Source of the DNA: Nonomuraea fuscirosea
GTDB lineage: Bacteria > Actinomycetota > Actinomycetes > Streptosporangiales > Streptosporangiaceae
Assembly: GCF_003001935.1 (NCBI RefSeq)
Contig: NZ_PVNG01000026.1
Coordinates: forward strand, 148,632 to 212,631
Direction of reading: 5' to 3'
Length of the DNA: 64,000 bases
Shown piece after piece: positions 57,068-64,000 of this stretch. The position numbers were made by a program, and so were the translations under genes. The number at the start of each line of letters is the position of its first letter. Within the stretch, counting starts at the first letter, position 1. A model generated the notes under the pieces. It made no database searches. It was not told where the DNA came from and saw nothing but the letters and a program-made list of their open reading frames with translations.

Positions 57068-57432
57068 GCCGCCCCCTCCCCACACGCGGAAAACCGCCCC
57101 ACGTCACCACCCGGACACCCCCACCAAGCCCAACCCGCGGACCCCACCCGAACCCGCCCGACCCCGTCGCCCCACGTCAACTGCTCCCGCCCCACCCGAC
57201 CGCCCCGCAGCACTTGCTCACGCCCCACCCGACCACCCCGCCGTACCTGGTCACACCCCACCCGACCACCCCGCCGTACCTGGTCACACCGCACCCGACC
57301 ACTCCGCCGTACCTGGTCACGCCACCCCCGGCCACTTCTCCGCCTCGATAGACCGTCCGGCCTCGCGCGACCACCGCTCCCCGCCCCGACGCCCCCGGCC
57401 CACCGCGCGCGACCGTCCCGGCTGCCGATCAC
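57064..57432 (-). CDS. Repeat-built 122-aa ORF between mreC and mreD
   Basis: GTG 57432 overlaps the mreC stop (GTGA) with AAGGAG 8 nt upstream, and its TGA (57066-57064) overlaps the mreD GTG (GTGA). The product starts MIGS, as mreD starts MIGG. Its centre is four 11-residue repeats of the type RRGGRVGCDQV or RRSGRVRCDQV, encoded by four 33-bp units; ends are Gly/Arg/Trp-rich. No TM or known domain. The 9-bp sequence GTGATCGGC occurs exactly at both junctions (57424-57432 and 57059-57067), as if the ancestral mreC-mreD junction was duplicated and the space filled by repeats. Real translation is supported by both overlaps and a Shine-Dalgarno; a stable product is not shown. Confidence 0.52.
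   Translation of the reverse strand: MIGSRDGRARWAGGVGAGSGGRARPDGLSRRRSGRGWRDQVRRSGRVRCDQVRRGGRVGCDQVRRGGRVGREQVLRGGRVGREQLTWGDGVGRVRVGSAGWAWWGCPGGDVGRFSACGEGAA
57189..57320 (-). repeat. 33-bp tandem repeat, four units, in the mreC-mreD ORF
   Basis: Units at 57189-57221, 57222-57254, 57255-57287 and 57288-57320 share CCCCACCCGACCACCCCGCC with GTACCTGGTCAC; the first is the most diverged. The 33-bp period keeps the minus-strand frame. Confidence 0.88.
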
Positions 57433-58307
57433 CGCGCCCGCTCCTTGGCCGGCAGCACCGCGTCACGCGGGTCCCGCTTGGGCGCTTCCACCACCACGCC
57501 GACCGCGTCGAGCGCCGTCAGGTCCGCGTACGGCCGCGCGTACGCGATCCGCGTCAGCTCTCCAGGCGTGGACTCCACCCGTTCGATCACCCCGATGGGC
57601 ACCCCGGGCACGTACGGCCGCCCGTGCTGCGAGCCGAAGCTGACGATCCGTCCGCCCCTGCTCAGCGACGCCGTGGAGTCGAGCAGCCGGAACTGCACGA
57701 GCCGGCCGTGCTCCCCCACCCCGTGGACGACGCCGATCTCCTTGCCGCCTTCCAGCCGCGCCCCCGCGGCCGAGGCCGGATCACTCAGCAGCACCACGGT
57801 CGAGGTGCGGGACGACGCGTGCAGCACCCGGCCGACCAGCCCGTCTCCGTTGAGCACGGTCATCTCGGACCGCACCCCGTCGTTGGTGCCGACGTCGATC
57901 TGCACCGCGTCCTCGAACCCCGGCTGCCCCCGCCGCGCGATCACGTTGCCGGTGACCACCTTGTATCCCCCGGTCCCGGCCAGCCCGAGCAGCTGCTTGA
58001 GCTGCTTGGCCCGGTCGGCGTCGAGCTTCCCGGCCAGCAGGCCGGCCCGGAGCTCGGCGTTCTCCTCCTTGAGCGCCTCGATGCGCTGCTTGGCGGCCGG
58101 CGCGGTCAGGATCGCGTGCACGAACCCGCCCACCGGGCGCACCACACCGCTGCCGAACTGCTCCGCCGTGCCGAACAGGTAGGCCCCGGCCGCACGCAGC
58201 GGGCGCAGCGGCGAGCTCTCGCCGGTGCGGTGGTCGACGGTCAGGATGACCAGTGCGGCGGCGAGCAGCACTCCCAGGATCAGCCGAGCACGGCGCGAAT
58301 CTCTCAT
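57429..58307 (-). CDS. mreC: Rod-shape determining protein MreC
   Basis: ATG 58307 gives 292 aa with one N-terminal TM (RARLILGVLLAAALVILTVDH), a coiled coil (about 85-120, KQRIEALKEENAELRAGLLAGKL) and the two-beta-barrel extracellular domain (GNVIARRGQPGFEDAVQIDVGTNDGVRSEMTVLNGDGLVGRVL). It organises PBP2/RodA in the periplasm-equivalent space. Start overlaps the mreB stop by one base (TGATG). Confidence 0.95.
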   Translation of the reverse strand: MRDSRRARLILGVLLAAALVILTVDHRTGESSPLRPLRAAGAYLFGTAEQFGSGVVRPVGGFVHAILTAPAAKQRIEALKEENAELRAGLLAGKLDADRAKQLKQLLGLAGTGGYKVVTGNVIARRGQPGFEDAVQIDVGTNDGVRSEMTVLNGDGLVGRVLHASSRTSTVVLLSDPASAAGARLEGGKEIGVVHGVGEHGRLVQFRLLDSTASLSRGGRIVSFGSQHGRPYVPGVPIGVIERVESTPGELTRIAYARPYADLTALDAVGVVVEAPKRDPRDAVLPAKERAR

Positions 58308-59338
58308 CAGTGCCGCGACTCCGGCACCAGCACCTGCTGGAGTGCCTCGAACTCCTCGGCGCACTTGCCGGAGCCGATGGCGACGGAGTCGAGCGCGTTG
58401 TCGACCAGGTGGACCGGCATGCCCGTCTCGGCCTTGACCCGCTCGCCCAGCCCCTTGAGCAGGGCGCCGCCACCGGTCAGCGCGATGCCGCGGTCCATGA
58501 TGTCGCCGGACAGCTCGGGCGGGCACTTGTCGAGCGTGGTCTTGACGGCATCGACGATGGCGTTGACCGGCTCCTCGGTGGCCTTCCTGATCTCCTCGCT
58601 CGACACGATGATGGTCTTGGGCAGCCCGCTGACCAGGTCACGCCCGCGAACCTCCGCGTGCGACTCCTCACCGAACGGGCACGCCGAGCCGATGGCGATC
58701 TTGATCTCCTCGGCCGTGCGCTCGCCGAGCATCAGCGAGTATTCCTTCTTGGCGAACGCGATCACGGCCTGGTCGAGCTCGTCACCGCCGATCCTGATGG
58801 ACTGGCTCGTCACGACGCCGCCCATCGAGATGATCGCCACCTCGGTGGTGCCGCCGCCGATGTCGACCACCATGTTGCCGGTCGGCTCGTGCACCGGCAG
58901 CCCGGCCCCGATGGCGGCGGCCATCGGCTCTTCGACGATGTAGACCCGCCTGGCTCCCGCCTGGTATCCGGCCTCTTTCACCGCCCGCTGCTCGACGCTG
59001 GTGATGCCACTGGGTACGGCGATGATGATGCGCGGCTTGGCGAAATGACGCCGTCGATGCACCCTTTGGATGAAATATCGCAACATCCGTTCGGTGACGT
59101 CGAAATCGGCGATCACGCCGTCCTTCAACGGCCGGATCGCGATGATATTGCCAGGCGTGCGACCGATCATCCGCTTGGCCTCGATGCCGACCGCCACGAT
59201 CTTGCCGGTCACGGTGTTGATCGCGACGACTGACGGCTCATTGAGTACGATGCCGCGGCCACGCACGTAGACCAACGTGTTGGCGGTGCCAAGGTCGACC
59301 GCCATGTCACGGCCGAGGAACGCGAGCTTGCTGCCCAT
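58307..59338 (-). CDS. mreB: Cell-shape actin homologue MreB
   Basis: The 343-aa actin-like protein starts ATG 59338 (MGSKLAFLGRDMAVDLGTANTLVYVRGRGIVLNEPS). Phosphate-binding loops DLGTANT and DIGGGTTEVAIIS, and the adenosine motif TGGGALLKGLGE, are intact. It forms membrane-bound filaments. In spore-forming actinomycetes it functions mainly in sporulation wall synthesis. First gene of a six-gene plus two-ORF chain with all junctions overlapping. Confidence 0.97.
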   Translation of the reverse strand: MGSKLAFLGRDMAVDLGTANTLVYVRGRGIVLNEPSVVAINTVTGKIVAVGIEAKRMIGRTPGNIIAIRPLKDGVIADFDVTERMLRYFIQRVHRRRHFAKPRIIIAVPSGITSVEQRAVKEAGYQAGARRVYIVEEPMAAAIGAGLPVHEPTGNMVVDIGGGTTEVAIISMGGVVTSQSIRIGGDELDQAVIAFAKKEYSLMLGERTAEEIKIAIGSACPFGEESHAEVRGRDLVSGLPKTIIVSSEEIRKATEEPVNAIVDAVKTTLDKCPPELSGDIMDRGIALTGGGALLKGLGERVKAETGMPVHLVDNALDSVAIGSGKCAEEFEALQQVLVPESRH

Positions 59339-59651
59339 GGGGAACGGAGCCCTCCGTAACGTCGTTCGCGAATGACTACGGATCGAATTCGAATCGTAAC
59401 GTGACGTACCCACCGATGCGCGCAATGAGCCATCGCGCCCGTCAAAAATCTCCAGCCCCTAGCTCAACCGCAATTTTGCCCGGATTGCACCACAACATCC
59501 GACAGCGCGCTGGAACGATCCAACATCCAATCCAAAGAAACCCTACGGCAAGCCCCCGACAAAAAGCGGTTCAAGAATCGCGGCCACTGACCAGGAAATC
59601 CGCGCGAGCCCACCCCGGAACCCTACGAGAAAGGACCGACAGAAAAACAAG
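59339..59651. other. Promoter region of mreB; no gene seen
   Basis: The 313-bp gap between mreB and the ndk terminator has lower GC than its neighbours and short A-rich and T-rich tracts. On the minus strand TTTTTGACG and a TACGAT hexamer are present about 115-75 bp above mreB, but their spacing is not a good sigma-70 match. I see no gene or RNA. Confidence 0.4.
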
Positions 59652-59683
59652 CGCGCCCGCACAGCCGAAGCTGCGCGGGCGCG
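59652..59683 (-). terminator. Terminator of ndk
   Basis: CGCGCCCGC pairs with GCGGGCGCG with an inner CAGC/GCTG stem and CGAA loop (59652-59683, one mismatch). The minus strand continues TTGTTTTTCTG, a clear U-tract. Confidence 0.85.
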
Positions 59684-59699
59684 AAGGGGCCGGAGGCGA

Positions 59700-60110
59700 C
59701 TAGAACCTGTCCGGGAAGAAGATCTTGATCTCCCTGGCGGCCGACTCGGGCGAGTCGGAGCCGTGGACGACGTTCTCGCCGATCTCGAGGGCGTGGTCGC
59801 CGCGGATCGTGCCGGGCGCCGACTTCACCGGGTCGGTGGCGCCGGCCAGCGCGCGGAAGGCCTCGACGGCGCGCGGGCCCTCCAGCACCAGGGCGACGAG
59901 CGGCCCCGAGGTGATGAACTCGACGAGCTCACCGAAGAACGGCCGCTCGGAGTGCTCGGCGTAGTGGGCCTTGGCGGTGTCGGCGTCGAGGGTGCGCAGG
60001 TCCATCGCCACGACCTTGAGGCCCTTGCGCTCCACACGGGCGATCACGTCACCGATGAGGCCGCGCTTAACCCCGTCGGGCTTGATCAGGACAAGAGTGC
60101 GCTCGGACAC
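59700..60110 (-). CDS. ndk: Nucleoside diphosphate kinase
   Basis: GTG 60110 (AAGGAG 8 nt upstream) gives 136 aa, the standard length. The protein starts SERTLVLIKPDGVKRGLIGDVIARVERKGL and has the active-site His in ENVVHGSDSPESA. It equilibrates nucleoside di- and triphosphates. A longer frame (MFEGELQV) is weaker. It lies near folC-DUF4233. Confidence 0.97.
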   Translation of the reverse strand: MSERTLVLIKPDGVKRGLIGDVIARVERKGLKVVAMDLRTLDADTAKAHYAEHSERPFFGELVEFITSGPLVALVLEGPRAVEAFRALAGATDPVKSAPGTIRGDHALEIGENVVHGSDSPESAAREIKIFFPDRF

Positions 60111-60316
60111 TTGGAGTTCTCCTTCGAACATGGTGGGGTCACGGCGGCAGGCACCGGCCTGGCCGCGAGGACGCTTCGCGGGGCACGCGCCCGCACGTCG
60201 CTGTAGCAGGGCCCTCAGCTTACCGTCCCGAGCCCTCGCCCTAGCTTCCGTACGCTGGAAGCCTAAGCGGAGCCGCAAGCCACACGACCGTCGGAAGCCA
60301 CGCAGAAGCCGGAAGG

Positions 60317-61966
60317 CTACGCGGAACCGGCGTCCTCGGGCGACTGCCCCTGCGGCGGCACCGCGGGCGTCACACCACCCGCCCCCGCCACCGGCTCCAC
60401 GATCTGCCCGGCCATCACCGCACCGACCCGCGGGATCGCCACGGTGGACGGGTCGTCGTCGCCATCAGACCGCACCGTCCCGTCACCGTCCGGCCCCGCC
60501 TGATCGGCTCCCCGTACGAGCAGCACGTCCGCGGGAGGCAGCCCCGCGCAGGGAACGTCCGGCGGCGTCCCCGGCCCCTCCGGCTCATCGACCAGAACCC
60601 CGCGCCCAGGGCGACGGGCCATCACGGCCGCCAGCACGATGATCATCACCAGCAGGAACCCACCGGCCAGCGCCCACCAGTGCAGCGCCCCCACGAAACT
60701 GTCGACGAGTTCCTGCGCCGACCGCACGCCGTCCAGCATCGCCATCTGCACCCCGGCGCCGAGCAGGAAGCCCGCCAGCACCCCCGCGCAGCCCAGCGAC
60801 AGCCCGGACATCGCCGCACCGGCCCCGACCCCTTGCAGGGCCGCCGTCACCGCCACCGCCGCACCCGCCGCGAGCAGGCTGAACGGCACCGTCAGCACCA
60901 TCCCGTCGGCGGCGGGCACCACAAGCCGCACCGAGCAGAGCCCGGCCACCATGGCCAGCAGCCCCAGCGACGCCACCCGGCGCCCCACGCCCTGCGCGAA
61001 CAACCGCACGGCCACCGCCGCCACGATCGCGAGCACCCCGGCCACCGCGTACGGCACCCACAGCCCTCGCAGCCCCGGCCCGCCGAGCCCGCCCATCTCC
61101 ACCAGCGTCACCTGCGCGGCGCTGGGCAGCAGCACCGCGCCGACCGCCACCATCGTGTACGCCGAGGTACGGCTCTCGGAGGAGCCGATCGAGGCCAGCG
61201 CGAGCAGACCCAGGATCGCGACCACCGCCAGCACCATGACGGGAACGGCTCGCCAGCCCTCGGTCGCCGTGCTGATCGCCAGCGCCGCGATGCCCGCCGC
61301 GGGCACGGCCGTCAGCAGCAGCCGCCCGCGTTCCCTGACGCTCGGCACGGGCCCGGCGGACCGCCCGCCCAGCGTCCACGCGACGAGGTGAACCGCCGCC
61401 AGCCCGAGCGCGACGCCGGTCACCAGCGGGTACGGCTGCAGCGTGACCCGCCAGCTGCTCACCGCGTCGAGCGGCCACAACGCCAGTGCCTGAGCCGTGA
61501 GCAGGCTCAGCCCGAACATGCCCGCCCACAGCGCCCGCAGGACGGCGGCCCGGTGCCACACCGCCGCCAGCGTGGCGGCCAGGATGACGCCCGCGCCGAC
61601 GCCGCGCAGCACGCGGACGACGCCGACGAAGAACTCGGAGCCCGCGTAACCGCCGGCCGCCTCGGACAGCGCCACCAGCACCAGCCCGCCGAGCAGCAGG
61701 TGGGGCGCGGGAACACGGCGCAGCGCGGCGGCCACGAGCGGGACGGTCAGCATCAGCGCGGGCAGCGAGAGCCCGTTCGTCCGCATGAGCCCGGCCTGGT
61801 CGAGGTCGTCGGGCAGCAGCCTGGCGACCACGGAGAGCGTGTTGGGGATCGAGACGACCGCCAGCGGCAGCGACGCCACGACCAGCAGCCCGAGGACGAT
61901 GTCGAGCAGCCAGGAGTTACTGAGGCGCGCCTGATGCGGCGGCCGTTGAATCGGGGGGACGGCCAT
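60317..61966 (-). CDS. MFS-like multi-pass membrane protein
   Basis: From ATG 61966 the protein has 549 aa and about 14 hydrophobic helices (LLDIVLGLLVVASLPLAVVSIPNTLSVV first, WWALAGGFLLVMIIVLAAVMA last). A VRVLRGVGAGVILAATLAAVW segment recalls MFS motif B, and GVGAGAAMSGLSLGCAGVLAGFLLGAG the motif-C region, so it is related to DHA2-type transporters but lacks a clear motif A. The C-terminal about 85 residues are hydrophilic Asp/Gly/Pro-rich. Function unknown. It lies between ndk and DUF4233 on the same strand. Confidence 0.78.
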   Translation of the reverse strand: MAVPPIQRPPHQARLSNSWLLDIVLGLLVVASLPLAVVSIPNTLSVVARLLPDDLDQAGLMRTNGLSLPALMLTVPLVAAALRRVPAPHLLLGGLVLVALSEAAGGYAGSEFFVGVVRVLRGVGAGVILAATLAAVWHRAAVLRALWAGMFGLSLLTAQALALWPLDAVSSWRVTLQPYPLVTGVALGLAAVHLVAWTLGGRSAGPVPSVRERGRLLLTAVPAAGIAALAISTATEGWRAVPVMVLAVVAILGLLALASIGSSESRTSAYTMVAVGAVLLPSAAQVTLVEMGGLGGPGLRGLWVPYAVAGVLAIVAAVAVRLFAQGVGRRVASLGLLAMVAGLCSVRLVVPAADGMVLTVPFSLLAAGAAVAVTAALQGVGAGAAMSGLSLGCAGVLAGFLLGAGVQMAMLDGVRSAQELVDSFVGALHWWALAGGFLLVMIIVLAAVMARRPGRGVLVDEPEGPGTPPDVPCAGLPPADVLLVRGADQAGPDGDGTVRSDGDDDPSTVAIPRVGAVMAGQIVEPVAGAGGVTPAVPPQGQSPEDAGSA

Positions 61967-61977
61967 GTAGGCCGACT

Positions 61978-62322
61978 TTAGCGGGTAGTAGCGCCCTCGA
62001 CACGGCGAGCTACGATAATCGCCGTGATCCACAGCGCGGCGAAGATCACGCCGAGGAAGAACATGGTCGGCACGAGGAAGCCCGTGGCGATCGCCAGGAC
62101 CTGTACGACGCTGCCGACGACGTACCCGACAGGCCGCTTGAGCATGCCCGCGGCGACCACGCACAGCACGAGCAGACCGATGCCGACCGCCACGGCGAGC
62201 CCAGGCTCGACCCCGCCCACGCTGATCGCCACGGGGGTGATGAGGCCGGCCACGATGGCCTCCATGCCGAGCACGCTCGCGCCGAGCCGGCGCATGCCCG
62301 GGGTGACCTCGAAGTCCATCAT
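61978..62322 (-). CDS. DUF4233 membrane protein
   Basis: The 114-aa protein starts at ATG 62322, overlapping the folC stop by ATGA. It has three to four hydrophobic helices (GASVLGMEAIVAGLITPVAI, GLAVAVGIGLLVLCVVAAGML, VVGSVVQVLAIATGFLV, FFLGVIFAALWITAIIVA). DUF4233 next to folC is an almost fixed pair in actinobacteria; its role is unknown. Confidence 0.88.
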   Translation of the reverse strand: MMDFEVTPGMRRLGASVLGMEAIVAGLITPVAISVGGVEPGLAVAVGIGLLVLCVVAAGMLKRPVGYVVGSVVQVLAIATGFLVPTMFFLGVIFAALWITAIIVARRVEGATTR

Positions 62323-63638
62323 GCGCCATCCGCCTTCAGCAGTTGCCGGGCGTCGCCGGCCGTGACGACGGACCCGGTGATGAGCACGCCGGTGCCGCTG
62401 AACTCGCCCTCGGCGTCGGCGATCCCGATCGCCCGGTCGATGGCGTCGTCGAGCCGCTCGACCACGTGCACGCGGTCCTCGCCGAAGAGCGGCTCGGCCA
62501 GGGCCGCGAGTTCCTCGGCGGACAACGACCTGGGCGAGGAGTTCCGCGTGACGACGATCTCGTCGAGGATCGGCTCCAGCAGCTCGAGCAGCCCTTCGAC
62601 GTCCTTGTCGCGCATGACACCGACCACGCCGATCACCTTGGCGAAGTCGAACGCCTCGTGCAGCCCGTCGAGGGACGCCTGCATGCCGCCGGGGTTGTGC
62701 GCGGCGTCGATCACCACCGTGGGGGTGCGCCGCACGACCTCCATCCGCCCGGGCGAGGACGCCTGCGCGAACGCCTGGCGGACCAGCTCGACGTCGAGCG
62801 GGTCGTCGCCTCCGGTCAGCGCCTCGACCGCGGCCAGCGCGCAGACCGCGTTGCTCGCCTGGTGGGCGCCGTACAGCGGCAGGTAGACGTCGTCGTAAAC
62901 ACCCTTGAGCCCGCGGAGCGACAGCAGTTGCCCGCCGATCGCGACCTCGCGGTTGAGCACCCCGAACTCCAGCCCCTCACGGGCGACGACCGCGCCGACC
63001 TCGGCCGCGCGCCGCATCAGCACCTCGGCCGCGGCGAGCTCCTGCTGCGCGAACACCGCCGTCGCGCCGGGCTTGATGATGCCCGACTTCTCCGTGGCGA
63101 TGCTGGGCAGGTCAGGGCCGAGCCGGTCGGTGTGGTCGAGCGAGATGGGCGTGATGACCGACACGGTGCCGTCGGCCACGTTGGTCGCGTCCCAGGAGCC
63201 GCCCATGCCGGTCTCGACGACGGCGACGTCGACCGGGCTGTCGGCGAACGCCGCGAACGCCATGGCCGTCAGCAGCTCGAAGAACTGGATCCGCCGCCCC
63301 TGCTGGTCGGTCAGGTCGACATAGGGAATGATCTCCTCGTAGACCTGCGCGAACCGCTCCTCGCTCAGCGGCTCTCCGTCCACGGTGATGCGCTCACGCA
63401 TCGAGACCAGGTGCGGGCTGGTGAACCGCCCCACCCGCAGGTTGCGCTCCTTCAGCAGCGCCTCGGTGAGCCGCGCCGTGCTCGTCTTGCCGTTGGTGCC
63501 GGCGATGTGTATGACCGGGTACGCCCGCTGCGGCGAGCCGAGCAGGTCAAGAAGGGCCGCGATCCGATCGAGCGTCGGCTCGAAATCCCACTCGACGCCA
63601 CGATCCAGGATCGCGCGTTCTACCGCACGATAATCCAC
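62319..63638 (-). CDS. folC: Folylpolyglutamate/dihydrofolate synthase
   Basis: GTG 63638 gives 439 aa of the Mur-ligase-like FolC family: IHIAGTNGKTSTARLTEALL (P-loop), FTSPHLVSMRERI, ETGMGGSWDATN, and the C-terminal VVIDAAHNPGGMQASLDGL. It adds glutamate to dihydropteroate/folates with ATP. It is followed by DUF4233 through an ATGA overlap. Confidence 0.96.
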   Translation of the reverse strand: MDYRAVERAILDRGVEWDFEPTLDRIAALLDLLGSPQRAYPVIHIAGTNGKTSTARLTEALLKERNLRVGRFTSPHLVSMRERITVDGEPLSEERFAQVYEEIIPYVDLTDQQGRRIQFFELLTAMAFAAFADSPVDVAVVETGMGGSWDATNVADGTVSVITPISLDHTDRLGPDLPSIATEKSGIIKPGATAVFAQQELAAAEVLMRRAAEVGAVVAREGLEFGVLNREVAIGGQLLSLRGLKGVYDDVYLPLYGAHQASNAVCALAAVEALTGGDDPLDVELVRQAFAQASSPGRMEVVRRTPTVVIDAAHNPGGMQASLDGLHEAFDFAKVIGVVGVMRDKDVEGLLELLEPILDEIVVTRNSSPRSLSAEELAALAEPLFGEDRVHVVERLDDAIDRAIGIADAEGEFSGTGVLITGSVVTAGDARQLLKADGA

Positions 63639-63866
63639 CCCTCAACCCTACTGACCGTCATCACCAGTCCGTACGCGGGGCGAACCTCTCCCCCACCCAC
63701 AGCCGGCCAAGAAGCCCTCACAGCGGGGCATGCCCTGGGAGCAGAACCTCCTCAGGAACGCTCCCAGGGAGGCCCACCCGATCCCTCACAGGCCGGCAGC
63801 CCGCCAAGCTGCCCCGAAAGGCTGCACGGCGGCAGAACGCCCAGAAAAGGTCCGGAAATGCAAGAA
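63639..63866. other. Gap between folC and rRNA terminator; no gene seen
   Basis: The sequence carries the folC promoter region (minus strand) and one 7-bp inverted repeat (TGGGAGC with GCTCCCA, 63739-63771). No coding or RNA signal was recognised. Confidence 0.4.
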
Positions 63867-63900
63867 GAGGGCCCCGACGCTGTGAAGCGTCGGAACCCTC
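63867..63900 (-). terminator. rRNA operon terminator
   Basis: CCGACGCT pairs with AGCGTCGG around a GTGA loop, extended after a 2-nt bulge by GAGGG/CCCTC (63867-63900). It is 14 bp beyond the 5S 3' end and is followed on the minus strand by TTCTTGC. Confidence 0.75.
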
Positions 63901-63913
63901 CCCTTGAAAGATT

Positions 63914-64000
63914 GTCCGGCGGTGACCTACTCTCCCACACCCTCCCGAGTGCAGTACCATCGGCGCAGAGAAGCTTAACTTCCGGGTTCGGAATGTAACC
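63914..64000 (-). rRNA. 5S ribosomal RNA, 3' part (truncated by the window edge)
   Basis: The minus strand reads TTACATTCCGAACCCGGAAG, then GCGCCGATGGTACTGCA, then GGGAGAGTAGGTCACCGCC, the conserved 5S loops and 3' stem of actinobacteria. About 87 of about 117 nt are present; the 5' 30 nt and the 23S and 16S genes lie to the right. The 3' end (about 63914) is estimated from the family pattern. Confidence 0.93.

Overview
The window is a chromosomal segment of a high-GC actinobacterium. Gene content and order (rplU-rpmA-obgE-proB-proA, nadD-rsfS-gpgP, mreB-mreC-mreD-pbp2-rodA, folC-DUF4233-ndk, a long actinobacterial RNase E/G) and the codon bias point to a filamentous Streptosporangiales-type organism such as Nonomuraea. 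That genus-level guess is inference; no species marker is complete here. The only rRNA is the 3' part of a 5S gene at the right edge.

Left part, about 1-35 kb, is accessory. In order it holds: a metallophosphoesterase fragment; two tandem DUF4236 genes; a WYL regulator with a divergent VOC gene; tRNA-Ala(GGC); an ECF41-type SigJ sigma factor; an HTH/Clp-N pair with a palindromic operator; an AlaX-like editing hydrolase coupled to a CynX-type transporter; SRPBCC and small membrane proteins; a TetR/DHA2 efflux pair; DUF523; and a TetR/secreted-protein pair. These are followed by an OmpR-type two-component system next to an AA10 lytic polysaccharide monooxygenase, a DyP-type peroxidase, a GAP-family membrane protein, an NhaA-DsbA fusion, and a second WYL regulator with its own operator. 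Then comes a seven-gene operon (tandem-GNAT acetyltransferase, PIG-L deacetylase, OppABCDF transporter) in which every junction is a 4-nt start/stop overlap. An SPW-repeat protein, a 34-aa membrane peptide coupled to a processive family-2 glycosyltransferase, and a small secreted protein close this part.

Right part, about 35-64 kb, is mostly core and mostly on the minus strand: a second identical tRNA-Ala, gpgP-rsfS-nadD, an M48 peptidase, a Ser/Thr kinase with a 36-bp repeat linker, a 58-aa membrane protein, proA, proB, obgE, rpmA, rplU, rne, the two radical-SAM-associated genes (TIGR03936/TIGR03960 type), the cell-elongation operon, ndk, a 14-TM-like protein, DUF4233, folC and the 5S rRNA end.

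The most unusual signal is in the cell-elongation operon. The mreC/mreD and pbp2/rodA junctions each carry an extra open reading frame (122 and 105 codons) built almost entirely of tandem repeats. Each is locked to both neighbours by 4-nt ATGA/GTGA overlaps, and repeat periods (33, 39, 9 and 9 bp) are all multiples of three. In contrast, four gene-poor, C-rich stretches (30.2-31.3, 33.2-35.1 and 51.8-53.1 kb and the proB-obgE gap) carry minisatellites that include 40- and 32-bp periods and no credible genes. The genome therefore appears prone to minisatellite growth, and the two mre/rod copies may have been captured into translation.
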